Origin: Chloroflexota bacterium
GTDB taxonomy: Bacteria; Chloroflexota; Anaerolineae; Anaerolineales; Villigracilaceae
NCBI GenBank assembly: GCA_013388685.1
Contig: JACAET010000047.1
Coordinates: 1 to 64,000 of the forward strand
Length of the DNA: 64,000 nucleotides
Direction of reading: 5' to 3'
In this document: in pieces, positions 18,296-26,733 of the stretch
Numbering within the stretch: the stretch's first letter is position 1
Layout of the letters: each line of letters opens with the position of its first letter
Position numbers and translations under genes: made by a program
The notes under the pieces: model-generated
Told to the model about the DNA's origin: nothing
The model's input: the letters and a program-made list of their open reading frames with translations, nothing else
Databases searched by the model: none

Positions 18296-19135
18296 TTATG
18301 CGCCTTTTGTCTTCTTCCACCCAAACGCGAGCATGAAAAACCCGGTAGCCGTCAGCACAATCGCCGCGCCGGAGGCAATGCTCAGGTAATAGGAAAGGTA
18401 CAACCCGATCACCCCGGACAAGGATGCGAAGAACGCGGCGAGAACCATCATGCTCGATAAACGATGCGTGAGCAGGTAGGCGGTTGCGGAGGGCGTGACG
18501 AGCATGGCAACCATCAATGCCACGCCGACGGTTTGAAGCGAGACGGCAACCGTCACCGCGATGAGGACGAGCAGGAGGTTGTTCAGCAGGGTCACGGGGA
18601 GGCGCAGCGTAGCGGCAAGGACCGGGTCGAAGGACAGGGTCATGAATTCCTTGTAGAAGGCGAAAACGGTCAACAGGATGATTCCCCCGAAGATCAGGAT
18701 CAGCCACAGGTTTTGGGGCGAGACGCTCAATACATCCCCAAAAAGGAAGTGACTCAAGTCCACCGCATAACTGCGGACGGTGGAGATCATGGCGATACCG
18801 AGCGCGAACATGCCGGCAAAGATGATGCCGATGGCGGTGTCCTCCTTGATCTGCGAGTTCTTGCTGATCACGCCAATGCCGAGCGCGGCGAGGATGGCGG
18901 TCCCCAGCGCCCACCAGAACAGTACATCTCGCGCGCCGCCGCTGATGAGATAGCCCAGCGCGATGCCGGGCAGGATGGTATGCGCGAGCGCGTCGCCGAA
19001 GAATGCCATGCCGCGCAGGACGATGTACGTCCCGACCACCGCGCAGACAATGCCGACGAGGATCGCGGCGATCATGCCGCGCTGCATGAATTCGTATTGG
19101 AGAGGCTGAAGTAAAAGATCAATGAACGTGGTCAT
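18296..19135 (-). CDS. Metal (Zn/Mn) ABC transporter permease
   Basis: A 279-residue ABC-3 family permease with about eight membrane helices; QRGMIAAILVGIVCAVVGTYIVLRG near the start and HTILPGIALGYLISG in the middle are family strings. It forms the membrane channel of a ZnuABC/MntABC-type importer. The ATG at 19135 overlaps the ATPase gene by 17 bases; a longer frame reaches into that gene and is rejected. It is the last gene of the operon. Confidence 0.9.
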   Translation of the reverse strand: MTTFIDLLLQPLQYEFMQRGMIAAILVGIVCAVVGTYIVLRGMAFFGDALAHTILPGIALGYLISGGARDVLFWWALGTAILAALGIGVISKNSQIKEDTAIGIIFAGMFALGIAMISTVRSYAVDLSHFLFGDVLSVSPQNLWLILIFGGIILLTVFAFYKEFMTLSFDPVLAATLRLPVTLLNNLLLVLIAVTVAVSLQTVGVALMVAMLVTPSATAYLLTHRLSSMMVLAAFFASLSGVIGLYLSYYLSIASGAAIVLTATGFFMLAFGWKKTKGA

Positions 19136-19928
19136 ATTCCCCTTCATCGCAGCAATCGTCCACAGCCACGATGTTGCCATCTTCGGTGGTGCGCAACCGT
19201 CCGCCGTATGCCTTGAGCAGATTGCCTGTTTGTAATGCAATGTGCGGCTCGCCAAAGGCAACCATGCGGTGATTGAGCAGCATGATGCGGTCGAAATGCG
19301 ATGCGGCTTGTTCAAGGTCGTGAGTCGCCACCATTACAGTGACGTTTTGCTCGCGCAGGGTATCCAGCAGATCGAGCAACCCCTCCTGCGACGGCGTATC
19401 GAGACCGGTAAGCGGTTCATCCATCAACATTAGTTCGGCTTCCTGTGCGAGCGCGCGGGCGATGAACATGCGCTGCTGTTGTCCGCCGGACAGTTGGCTG
19501 ATCTGGCGCGAGGCGAGATCGCTGATCTGCACCGTTTCCAGCGCGTGCTGGACGAATTCCCAATCCCTCTTGCGGGGCCAGTTGAGCGGACCGAGTTTCG
19601 CCGAGCGTCCCATCATCACCACGTCCGCCACGCTGACGGGGAAGCCCCAGTCCACTTGCGAGCGCTGGGGGATGTAGGCGATACACACGTGCCTGCCCGG
19701 TCGTGAGCCGAAGATGGTCACATCGCCCGATGACGGTTGCAGGACGCCCGCCACCACTTTTAACAGCGTGCTTTTCCCCGCGCCGTTCGGTCCCACCACC
19801 GCCACGCGCTCGCCGGCGTGCAGATGGAAGGTGATATTTTCGAGCGCGGTATACCCGTTGTAACGGACATTCAGATGGCGCACGTCGAGAATCGGCTGGT
19901 CTTCCTGGTGATGGGAGTGTGGGTACAT
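19119..19928 (-). CDS. Metal (Zn/Mn) ABC transporter ATP-binding protein
   Basis: A 269-residue ABC ATPase with Walker A GPNGAGKST, signature LSGGQQQR, Walker B LMLMDEP and the switch His in VATHDLEQA. Both ends are rich in His/Asp/Cys (MYPHSHHQED at the start; DDCCDEGEYDHVH at the end), which could bind metal ions. It powers the importer together with the permease that overlaps its 3' end and the lipoprotein encoded upstream. Confidence 0.92.
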   Translation of the reverse strand: MYPHSHHQEDQPILDVRHLNVRYNGYTALENITFHLHAGERVAVVGPNGAGKSTLLKVVAGVLQPSSGDVTIFGSRPGRHVCIAYIPQRSQVDWGFPVSVADVVMMGRSAKLGPLNWPRKRDWEFVQHALETVQISDLASRQISQLSGGQQQRMFIARALAQEAELMLMDEPLTGLDTPSQEGLLDLLDTLREQNVTVMVATHDLEQAASHFDRIMLLNHRMVAFGEPHIALQTGNLLKAYGGRLRTTEDGNIVAVDDCCDEGEYDHVH

Positions 19929-19934
19929 GTTTTA

Positions 19935-20025
19935 CCTCACCTTACCCCTCCCCATCCCTCCCCTTCCTTCTCCCGCGGAGAGGGAAGGGGAGGGCGCCCG
20001 CAGGGCGGGTGGGGAAGGGTGAGGG
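19935..20025. repeat. Palindromic CCTCACC/GGTGAGG repeat (REP-like), second copy
   Basis: Pyrimidine-rich arm (CCTCACCTTACCCCTCCCC) and purine-rich arm (GGGGAAGGGTGAGGG) pair around an inner GCCCGCAGGGCGGGT hairpin shared with the copy at 274-330. It fills the whole gap between the substrate-binding protein and the ATPase genes and may tune expression within the operon. Confidence 0.75.
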
Positions 20026-20949
20026 TCAACGCAACGCTTCCACGATCAATGTGACATTGTACTTCATCATGTCAATGTATGTCGCGGCGGGTTCGCCATC
20101 GGTCAGGGTTTCGAGGTAGAGTCCGTCCACCACCTTCACGCCGGTTTCGGCGGCAATTTGATTTGCCAGGGCGGCATTCTCCACTTCACCGAGGAAGATG
20201 GCAGGCGCGCCTGAGGCTTTGATGGCTTCGATGGTCCCCGCGATCTCCTGCGCCGAGGCGCTCGCTCCGCTACTGAAACTCACCAGGATGGTATCCACCA
20301 CCTCGAAGCCGTACCGCTCAGCAAAGTACCCCAGCGCTTCGTGGTTGGTCACCAGCAGGCGGCGTTCGGCAGGGATGGTATTCACCTGTTCGGCGATCCA
20401 TTTGTCCAGTTCCTTGAGTTGGGCGAGGTAGGCGTCGGCATTGGTATTGTACGTATCTGCGCCTGCGGGATCGGCTTCGATCAAACCCGCGCCGATGTTT
20501 TCGACGTAGGTCATGACGAGGGTGGGGTCGAGCCACATGTGCGGATCGCCTGCTTCATGTTCTTCTTCCCCTTCATGTCCATGCTTCTCCGCCTGATGCG
20601 GGGTCAGACCGGTCGTCGCTTCGATCACCAATCTTTCGCCCCCTGCATTTTCCAACAGCGCTTCGATGAAGTGTTCATACTCCACGCCATTGAGGATCAA
20701 CACATTACTTTCGGCAATCTTTGCCGCATCGGCTGGGGTGGGCTGGTAGGCATGTGGATCAGTGCCAATGGGGAGGAGGGAGTCCACCTTCAGGCGGTTG
20801 CCCGCCACGTTTTGGGCGATATCCGCGAGGAAGGAGGTGGAGGCGAGCACCTGGATGGAGGAGTCGCTGGATGGGGCGGACCCGCACGAAGTCAGGACAA
20901 GAGCCGCCAGCGCGCCCAGTCCGATAATGGTATTGAAAATCTTTTTCAT
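20026..20949 (-). CDS. Metal-binding lipoprotein of a Zn/Mn ABC importer (ZnuA-like)
   Basis: A 307-residue lipoprotein with lipobox LTSC (C22). The cluster A-1 metal ligands are seen as H66 (DPHAYQP), H137 (DPHMWLDP) and H203 (TNHEALGYF), with a late acidic ligand. A His/Glu-rich loop (about residues 118-137, HQAEKHGHEGEEEHEAGDPH) before the second ligand is typical of zinc rather than manganese binders. It catches the metal outside the membrane and feeds the permease. The gene lies between the Fur-family regulator and the transporter genes. Confidence 0.92.
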   Translation of the reverse strand: MKKIFNTIIGLGALAALVLTSCGSAPSSDSSIQVLASTSFLADIAQNVAGNRLKVDSLLPIGTDPHAYQPTPADAAKIAESNVLILNGVEYEHFIEALLENAGGERLVIEATTGLTPHQAEKHGHEGEEEHEAGDPHMWLDPTLVMTYVENIGAGLIEADPAGADTYNTNADAYLAQLKELDKWIAEQVNTIPAERRLLVTNHEALGYFAERYGFEVVDTILVSFSSGASASAQEIAGTIEAIKASGAPAIFLGEVENAALANQIAAETGVKVVDGLYLETLTDGEPAATYIDMMKYNVTLIVEALR

Positions 20950-20998
20950 TTGATACTCCTAAATTTCATCCCCCACTGCGGTGAGGGATGAAATGAGG

Positions 20999-21418
20999 TT
21001 ATGCCCGGCAATCCGCGCACAAACCGAACAATTGCAGCCAGTGCTCGTTGATCTGGTAGCCGGTCTTTTTTTCGATGGCTTTCGTGAGCGCGTCGAGGTC
21101 GTCGCCGTCGAAGAACGCCGCCTGACCGCAGTTCTGGCAGAGCAGAAGGTGCTGATGACCCACGCCTGCCGCAATGAATGCCTGGCATCCCATCGGCTGG
21201 TGGACGCGCTGGATGAGATGCAGTTCCTCCAGTTTTTCGAGCGTGCGGTAGACCGTCACCAGACCGATGGCGCGGTATTTCTTGCGCGCCATGTCATACA
21301 CCTCGATGGGGGTGAGCGCGCGCGTGGATTTCTCCACCGTCTCCACCACGGCGCGGCGCGCCCCGGTCAGGCGGTAGCCGTGATCATGCAGTTGTTCCAG
21401 CCAGGCGCTCACAGACAT
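20999..21418 (-). CDS. Fur-family metalloregulator (Zur-like)
   Basis: 139 residues with an N-terminal winged helix (GYRLTGARRAVVETV) and a C-terminal dimer/metal domain. Structural zinc ligands are C94/C97 (CQNC) and C134/C137 (CADC); H88/H90 (GHQH) belong to the sensory site. The gene heads the importer operon and starts 15 bases from a 10-3-10 palindrome, so it very likely represses itself and the transporter. Zinc is the most likely signal because the binding protein has a zinc-type His loop; manganese or iron cannot be ruled out. Confidence 0.9.
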   Translation of the reverse strand: MSVSAWLEQLHDHGYRLTGARRAVVETVEKSTRALTPIEVYDMARKKYRAIGLVTVYRTLEKLEELHLIQRVHQPMGCQAFIAAGVGHQHLLLCQNCGQAAFFDGDDLDALTKAIEKKTGYQINEHWLQLFGLCADCRA

Positions 21419-21432
21419 GTTCTCTCTTTTTA

Positions 21433-21455
21433 TTATTGAAAACCATTTTCAATAA
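21433..21455. promoter_or_regulatory. Fur/Zur-type operator palindrome
   Basis: Perfect 10-base inverted arms TTATTGAAAA / TTTTCAATAA around CCA. Its core fits the 7-1-7 layout of Fur-family boxes with one mismatch (TGAAAAT-G-GTTTTCA on the minus strand). It touches the -10 box and covers the expected transcription start, an ideal position for repression. Confidence 0.88.
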
Positions 21456-21482
21456 GTATAGTAAAAAAAAACATGATGTCAA
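21455..21482 (-). promoter_or_regulatory. Sigma-70 promoter of the metal uptake operon
   Basis: Minus strand: TTGACA (21477-21482), 16-base spacer with a run of nine T, then TATACT (21455-21460). The Fur-type palindrome begins at the end of the -10 box. Confidence 0.75.
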
Positions 21483-21483
21483 G

Positions 21484-21725
21484 AGGAGCCCACCTCGGCT
21501 CTCTCACGGCAACCAGCGCGGCAGAGGGATCACGCCACACTCACAGACCGGGAAAACCAGCCCCATGAGCGCGCCGGTCCTCGCGGCGCATGCGGACAAG
21601 TTTCTCTATCTGAACGAACACGTTTTCCCCGCACGGACGAATTTTAACGATATTGTAACCTTCCGCCTCCCGCATCATCCGCATACATTACTAATTTGTG
21701 GGGTGATCCCGCACGGGAATGAATT
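21484..21725. other. Intergenic region with no recognised feature
   Basis: Between the metal-operon promoter and the diguanylate cyclase gene I see no gene, RNA structure or repeat family. The stretch was checked for a c-di-GMP riboswitch because of the neighbour, but no match to that fold was found. Confidence 0.4.
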
Positions 21726-22883
21726 ATGATTCGGACAACGAAAAGCGAGATGAAAAATCTGGTCAAACGTTTTCTGGCTGATACATTGACGGACTTGGGA
21801 CCTCTGGAGGGCGACTATCGCGTTGCCCACCTCAAAGCCGATATTTCGCAGAGCATCCTGTACATGTCCATTATCAGTGTCAGCACATTGCTCATGCTGG
21901 GCATGGATGCGATGTTCTTCAGGAGCGACCCGGGCCGGTTTCTGCTTGTGGCGTTGTTCAGGGTCGGTTACGTGCTGGCGACGATCCTGGTAGGACGGGT
22001 CTTGAAACGCACCACCAGGGTGAGAGACTACGATCACCTGGCGTTTGGCTGGATTTTGTTGACCATCCTGTTTGTGTTGTTGATCAATTTCACGCGTCCT
22101 GCCAACTACCTGTCTGCCTCGTTCGATGTTGTCGTTCCCTTTGTCGTATACCTGCTTTCCCCTCTCAAGATCAGGCAGACCTTCCCCCTTGCTGCGGGTT
22201 ATTCCCTGGGGATGTTGTATATCGCTTTCTTTCGTAACTTCGAGTTCGATCCCATCATCCTGAATGCCGCTGTGTTTACGCAGGTGATCGTGCATGTGCT
22301 GGGAATCAGTTTTTCACTGCAATTGCAATCGTATCGCCGCAAATCGTATCAGGCGTTTATAGATGAAAAGGACGCCAAGGAAATGGTGGCATACCTTGCC
22401 AACATAGACCCGCTGACCAAAAGTCTCACACGGCGCCAGTTCATGAACATTGCCGAAAGCGAGTTTCGCCGATTTACAAGATATCGAAGACCGCTCTCCC
22501 TTCTAATTCTCGACGCCGACGGTTTCAAACAAATCAACGATACGTACGGTCATCACGTGGGTGATGTCGTTTTACGGAGCCTGTCCCTCGTGGCGATGGA
22601 ACAAAAGCGCGCCCAGGATACGTTCGGAAGACTCGGTGGCGAGGAGTTTGGACTGCTCATGCCCGAAACAACGCTCGAAAATGCGGCACTGGTTGCCGAG
22701 CGCATCCGCCATACCTGGGAGGTTTCGCCGGTCAACCTGGACGGGAGGTTGATTCATTCCACCATTAGCATCGGTGTCGCCGAAGCCGCTCTCACCGACC
22801 AATCGCTCGAGGACCTTCTTCGGCGCGCCGACCGCATGTTATACAAAGCAAAGGAAGCCGGACGCAACCGGGTGGAGTCTTAA
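21726..22883 (+). CDS. Membrane-bound diguanylate cyclase (GGDEF)
   Basis: 385 residues: six membrane helices (about 43-200), a short coiled linker, then a GGDEF domain with active-site GGEEF at 304-308. The inhibitory site RxxD (295-298) lies five residues before it, so product inhibition is likely intact. D265/D273-type acidic residues (LILDADGFKQIND) bind metal and GTP. It should make c-di-GMP in response to a signal sensed in the membrane domain, which has no recognised ligand motif. A clear terminator follows. Confidence 0.9.
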   Translation: MIRTTKSEMKNLVKRFLADTLTDLGPLEGDYRVAHLKADISQSILYMSIISVSTLLMLGMDAMFFRSDPGRFLLVALFRVGYVLATILVGRVLKRTTRVRDYDHLAFGWILLTILFVLLINFTRPANYLSASFDVVVPFVVYLLSPLKIRQTFPLAAGYSLGMLYIAFFRNFEFDPIILNAAVFTQVIVHVLGISFSLQLQSYRRKSYQAFIDEKDAKEMVAYLANIDPLTKSLTRRQFMNIAESEFRRFTRYRRPLSLLILDADGFKQINDTYGHHVGDVVLRSLSLVAMEQKRAQDTFGRLGGEEFGLLMPETTLENAALVAERIRHTWEVSPVNLDGRLIHSTISIGVAEAALTDQSLEDLLRRADRMLYKAKEAGRNRVES

Positions 22884-22888
22884 GCGGC

Positions 22889-22920
22889 AACTCCCTCTGC
22901 AAAAGAGGGAGTTGTTTCTT
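22889..22920 (+). terminator. Rho-independent terminator of the diguanylate cyclase gene
   Basis: Ten-base stem AACTCCCTCT / AGAGGGAGTT with a five-base loop, followed by GTTTCTTTG, six bases after the stop codon. Confidence 0.85.
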
Positions 22921-22923
22921 TGC

Positions 22924-23073
22924 CTACCTGCCCCCGCTTTGAAGAAGGAGGAATACGACCAACGCGGCAACCAGGAGAATGGTCATTTGCACACCGGGGC
23001 GCATGCGCACCGTCCGGCGGCGCTGATCCGGGTCTCGTCTGCGGCGGCGGGTATAAACATAGCGTCTGGGCAT
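22924..23073 (-). CDS. Small basic membrane peptide, 49 residues
   Basis: The peptide starts MPRRYVYTRRRRRDPDQRRR, is strongly arginine-rich for 26 residues, then has one membrane helix (VQMTILLVAALVVFLLLQ) and ends SGGR. AAGGAGG sits four bases before the ATG, the strongest ribosome site in this area, and the gene begins 36 bases after the STAS gene on the same strand. The charge pattern predicts the Arg-rich end in the cytoplasm, where it could contact nucleic acid, lipid head groups or an acidic partner. No family recognised. Confidence 0.65.
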   Translation of the reverse strand: MPRRYVYTRRRRRDPDQRRRTVRMRPGVQMTILLVAALVVFLLLQSGGR

Positions 23074-23109
23074 AAAGCCTCCTTGAACATCGCCGGAAAT
23101 GATGCGCGC

Positions 23110-23505
23110 CTAAAACGACCGGAGGGCGCTTTCGAGATCGGGGAACACCTTGAAGAAAAGTTTCATGCCGGCTTTATTCAGCGCTTCATCCACAGCCGGT
23201 TGCGGGTTGAGCAGACGGACGTGCTTGCGCGCCTCGGCGCTATGCGTGAAATCGGGGTTTTCGTCCGCTTCGATGCTATGCGGGACCCCGCTAAACAGAA
23301 GCGCAATCTTGTGAATGGCGACCTGTCCCGTACTGCTGATGTCAGACACCTCGCTCAGGTCCAGGATGAGATTGCGCGCCGGATGACCGTAAATTTCCCG
23401 CGCCCTATCCACAATTTCCATGAAGTTCGAGGCGTTGACGCTGCCCTTCAATTTCATTACCGCAATGGGTTCCTTTCCCTGTTCGATGGAAACGCTGATT
23501 TCCAT
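23110..23505 (-). CDS. STAS-domain protein (anti-sigma factor antagonist-like), copy 1
   Basis: 131 residues starting MEISVSIEQGKEPIAVMKL. A STAS domain with the loop D-I-S-S-T-G, where the second Ser is the usual phospho-acceptor of anti-anti-sigma factors. It is followed by an insert and the string VRLLNPQP, then ends DLESALRSF. A near-paralogue lies at 25005-25415. It starts 8 bases after the flavoprotein gene ends, so the two are likely co-expressed. No anti-sigma kinase is nearby. The start is set by AGGAG and by homology with the paralogue; the frame is open further upstream inside the flavoprotein gene. Confidence 0.8.
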   Translation of the reverse strand: MEISVSIEQGKEPIAVMKLKGSVNASNFMEIVDRAREIYGHPARNLILDLSEVSDISSTGQVAIHKIALLFSGVPHSIEADENPDFTHSAEARKHVRLLNPQPAVDEALNKAGMKLFFKVFPDLESALRSF

Positions 23506-23513
23506 GGCGGCTC

Positions 23514-24794
23514 CTAACGGAAGTTGAATTCTTCGAAATGAATGTTCTTTGCAGGGACGCCCGATTCCAAAAACTTCTTCTCGAAGGACTGAATCATGGG
23601 ATAGGGTCCGCAAATGTAAACATGATAATCGGTCAAGGGTCCGCTTGCATTCCTGACGATCTCCCCAATTCCCAGCGAACCGTCCGCCACCGAAAAGCGA
23701 ATGTGCGTCTTCAGCCTCGGGTTTCGCCTTGCCGCGGCTTCGATTTCATCCAGGAACAACGCCTCATCCCTGTGGCGGACGGTGTAATAGAACTCCACGT
23801 CGCGGTCCAAATCCCCAGTCATTTCGCGGATGAAGGAGAGAAACGGTGTCAGACCGATTCCCCCTGCGATCCAGATCTGCTTTTGCCCCCCGGTCTTGTA
23901 ATCGAACATTCCATAGGCTCCCTCGACCAGCGCTTCCAAACCGGGTTGGATGTCGCTGTACAGGGCGCGGGTGAAATCTCCGCTGGCTTTGACTGTGATG
24001 CGCAAGACGTCCTCATGCGGCGCGCTTGAAACGGTGAACGGATGCGACTCATTCAACGTTTTGCTCTTTGGAAAGCGCACAAAGATGAATTGTCCGGCGC
24101 GATGTTTGGGAATGGCATCCTTTTGGGGACGCAGGATCACCTCCGTCGTTGTGCCATTTGGGCGTTTCACTGCTTCCACTCTGTATGGGACGTATTTCCT
24201 CAAAAACTTCCCAAAGACCTCGGTATAGAGATACGAGACGACCCCGGCGATGAAAAAGACCTGCACCCAGGTGATGGCTTCGAGCGCGTCGAGAGGACGG
24301 GGGACCGTCAACGCATGAATATATGCCACGATAAAAAAAATGCCGACGGTCTTTTTGAGGTTCTTCCAACCCTCATACGTCCCGCCCGTCAGGCGGTTTA
24401 GCCAGGGGATGCGCGGCGAGAGACTGACCAGCGCAATCGAAACGATCCCCGTGAACGCAAGCACAGCCAGATAATTACCGAGACCCCAACCCGTCAACGA
24501 AATGGGAACGGTCAACACATGGACGAAAATCAGCAACAACGCGGTGACCGACGTGCGACGGTGGGCAATGTACATCTTGTCCAGACCGCCGAAGAACGGT
24601 TCCATCCATTTGGGACGCGTGGAAATGAACAACGACCACGCCATCAACACAATGTTGACCGAACCGATGACCTCTCCCGCATATTGACGCGCGAATTTTT
24701 CGCGCCCGTCGTTCTCCGGCGGAAAGACCACCCACACGACAACGGTCAGCACTACACAAGTGATAATCAAAAGGTTTCCGACATGCCGCTTCAT
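23514..24794 (-). CDS. Ferric-reductase-like transmembrane flavoprotein
   Basis: 426 residues. Six membrane helices (about 1-220) resemble the ferric reductase-like domain; several His residues (for example HRRTSVT, FVHVLT, YIHALT) could hold haem. Then an FAD domain (ESHPFTVSSAP) and an NAD(P) domain (WIAGGIGLTPFLSF and YICGPYPMI) follow. It should pass electrons from NAD(P)H across the membrane to an outside acceptor such as ferric iron or oxygen. The ATG at 24794 is chosen because it starts the first helix; the frame is open 66 bases upstream. It is flanked by two STAS paralogues. Confidence 0.85.
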   Translation of the reverse strand: MKRHVGNLLIITCVVLTVVVWVVFPPENDGREKFARQYAGEVIGSVNIVLMAWSLFISTRPKWMEPFFGGLDKMYIAHRRTSVTALLLIFVHVLTVPISLTGWGLGNYLAVLAFTGIVSIALVSLSPRIPWLNRLTGGTYEGWKNLKKTVGIFFIVAYIHALTVPRPLDALEAITWVQVFFIAGVVSYLYTEVFGKFLRKYVPYRVEAVKRPNGTTTEVILRPQKDAIPKHRAGQFIFVRFPKSKTLNESHPFTVSSAPHEDVLRITVKASGDFTRALYSDIQPGLEALVEGAYGMFDYKTGGQKQIWIAGGIGLTPFLSFIREMTGDLDRDVEFYYTVRHRDEALFLDEIEAAARRNPRLKTHIRFSVADGSLGIGEIVRNASGPLTDYHVYICGPYPMIQSFEKKFLESGVPAKNIHFEEFNFR

Positions 24795-24854
24795 ACACGC
24801 TCCATCGAATAAAACAAAAATTCTGCCGTTTTTAACGGGAAAGCCGACAATCTC

Positions 24855-24922
24855 AGCCACGGATTACACAGATTTTCGCTGACTTTTCCTTCGTAATCCG
24901 TACGAATTCGTGAAATCCGTGG
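24855..24922. repeat. Imperfect palindrome with CCACGGATT/AATCCGTGG ends
   Basis: The ends CCACGGATTACACAGATTTT and GAAATCCGTGG pair around a partly paired centre that includes TAATCCGTACGAATTCG. It may fold into a hairpin between the STAS gene and the flavoprotein. No second copy was seen in this window. Confidence 0.5.
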
Positions 24923-25004
24923 TAAAGAATTGGCTTATCAATTCCCTTCCCGTCAGAAACGGGAGAGCAAAAAACGACGGGAGTCTCACCACACCGCTTC
25001 CTCG

Positions 25005-25415
25005 CTAGAACGAACGAACTGCCGACTCTAAATCAGAATGGATTTCAAAGGCGGCGCCGAACCCCACCATGTCCAGCACGCTTTTGATTTCCGGGCGCGG
25101 ATTGAGCAGTTTGACGTGTGGTTGAACGCCCCCCTTGCCCGCGCTCCCCACCGAGCGGATCGCCGTCCAGCCTGCCTCGGGATCAGGCAGTGCTTCGCCG
25201 TGCGCCAACAGAGCCACCGAATGCAGCGCCACCAGCCCGGCGCTGCTGATGTACGTCAAATCGCCCAGATCGAGCAGGAAATCACGCGCTCCGCCCTTGT
25301 ACACCTCTTTGGCTTTGTCAATCAACTCCTGGTAATTCTGCCCATCCAATTGCCCATTAAGTTTGATGATGGTCACCGGCACCTTCCCCTGCTCCTGCGA
25401 AACGGAAATATTCAT
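25005..25415 (-). CDS. STAS-domain protein (anti-sigma factor antagonist-like), copy 2
   Basis: 136 residues starting MNISVSQEQGKVPVTIIKL, with the phospho-loop Y-I-S-S-A-G and the end DLESAVRSF. Both the start and end match copy 1 and both share the unusual insert before HVKLLNPRP, which is longer and Gly-rich here. GGAGAG precedes the ATG. The 210-base gap to the flavoprotein contains an inverted CACGGATT/AATCCGTG repeat, so this copy may be a separate transcript coupled to the YprB-like gene upstream. Confidence 0.8.
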   Translation of the reverse strand: MNISVSQEQGKVPVTIIKLNGQLDGQNYQELIDKAKEVYKGGARDFLLDLGDLTYISSAGLVALHSVALLAHGEALPDPEAGWTAIRSVGSAGKGGVQPHVKLLNPRPEIKSVLDMVGFGAAFEIHSDLESAVRSF

Positions 25416-25478
25416 TTGTCTCTCCTCTGGCTGGGCGGCGGGTCCTGCCGCGCAGTGACCCTTCCGCATTGCGGGCAA

Positions 25479-26720
25479 TTATATCCCCGCTTTGTGATTT
25501 AACCGTTCCATCCGATGAGCAATATCCTCCTGCCAGTGCCGGCGCACATAGGCGGGCAAGTCACTCTTCTCCACCTGCTTCAACGCCGCTCGGGTCCACT
25601 TCAGCGCCTGCTTCACGTCCCGCTGTGTATGCTCATAAAACTTCGCCAGTTCGATGAAGGCATACAGATGACCGCGCCGCGCCGCCGCCTCCCACAAGCG
25701 GACAGCCTCCTCCAAATCGCCGCGCCGCTTTTGCAGAATGGACAAACGCTTCACCGCCGCGCTGAAATCTGATTCATCCAACCCAAACTCGAGTCCACGC
25801 TCGAACAGCCGCGCCGCCTCCTCCCAGCGACCCAGGTCTTCGAATAACTTGCCGAGCGCCACAAAATCGAGCCCGTGCCGAACCTTCCCATTATAAGGGG
25901 TTTCGAGCATATCGTTCATGTGCGCCAGCAAAGCCGCCATCGCCGCCACATCCATGGCGTTGTGATAGAACACACCCCCCAGCGGACGCGCATCGCCCGT
26001 GCGCAGATAATCGAAATACAACCAGGGAATTTCATAGCCCGGCACCTCCTCGCTCGAGCGCGTGAACCCCAGCACATGCTCCTCGAGGAACTTCAGCGCT
26101 CGCGACTCGAGCCGCTCGCGCCACAGGCGGCGGGCAAGCGGAAGCAGGTCGAGGTGAGAGTACCCCTGGTAAGGGATGGGAATCTGGTGCAGGCGGTACC
26201 GCGTGGAGAGAAGCGGCGCGTCGAACGCCTTGCCGTTGAAGGTGACCAGCCCCTCGCACGGCGCGAGGAAATTCGCCAGCCCTTCGAGCAGGGCAGGCTC
26301 CTCGGCGGGGTCGCGCATGAAGAACTGCCGCACCACAAAGGCATCCTCCACAAAACGCGCCGCGCCGACGAGAAAGGCATACGTCCCTGTGCCGCCGGCG
26401 AGACCCGAGGTTTCGGTATCGAGAAAGGCGAATTTCGAAAGCGGGCGGCTGGCTATGGCAGGGTCGTTTGCCCATTGCGCGATTACGGAAAGAGGAAAGG
26501 ACGAAAGTAGTGGGGACGAACCGTAGAGGTGGCTGTTGGAAAAACGCTGTTCGGCAACGAACACCTCCCCGCGCGGGGTGGGGAGAAAGGTCCCCGCCAC
26601 GACCGAGTCGATGGAATACGAATCAGATTTCGGCGGAGTCGGAAGCGCACGCGCCGTCTTCACGCCGAGTGTCTTGAGTTTATCCGCCAGGGAGGGGTTG
26701 TATACCATTCGATTTTCCAA
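25479..26720 (-). CDS. Ribonuclease H-like (YprB) exonuclease-fold protein with TPR-like C-terminus
   Basis: 413 residues. A DEDD-type exonuclease domain (about 95-270) shows FLDTETSGLAGGTGTYAFLVG (D-x-E), LVTFNGKAFDAPLL and YHNAMDVAAM, matching the YprB group of RNase H-like proteins. The C-terminal 130 residues are helical repeats like TPR (FEDLGRWEEAARLFERGLE). It probably degrades or trims nucleic acid, with the repeats binding a partner. The start may be four codons later (MVYNPSL). STAS copy 2 follows after 63 bases. Confidence 0.78.
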   Translation of the reverse strand: MENRMVYNPSLADKLKTLGVKTARALPTPPKSDSYSIDSVVAGTFLPTPRGEVFVAEQRFSNSHLYGSSPLLSSFPLSVIAQWANDPAIASRPLSKFAFLDTETSGLAGGTGTYAFLVGAARFVEDAFVVRQFFMRDPAEEPALLEGLANFLAPCEGLVTFNGKAFDAPLLSTRYRLHQIPIPYQGYSHLDLLPLARRLWRERLESRALKFLEEHVLGFTRSSEEVPGYEIPWLYFDYLRTGDARPLGGVFYHNAMDVAAMAALLAHMNDMLETPYNGKVRHGLDFVALGKLFEDLGRWEEAARLFERGLEFGLDESDFSAAVKRLSILQKRRGDLEEAVRLWEAAARRGHLYAFIELAKFYEHTQRDVKQALKWTRAALKQVEKSDLPAYVRRHWQEDIAHRMERLNHKAGI

Positions 26721-26733
26721 ACGAGTATCAGTC

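Noticed and set aside
18106..18336. TTG-started frame overlapping the methyltransferase stop
   Set aside because: The sequence is not protein-like, has no ribosome site and runs into the 3' end of the permease gene on the other strand. The overlap with the stop seems accidental.
21484..21725. c-di-GMP riboswitch before the diguanylate cyclase
   Set aside because: The stretch lacks the conserved GEMM core and paired elements.
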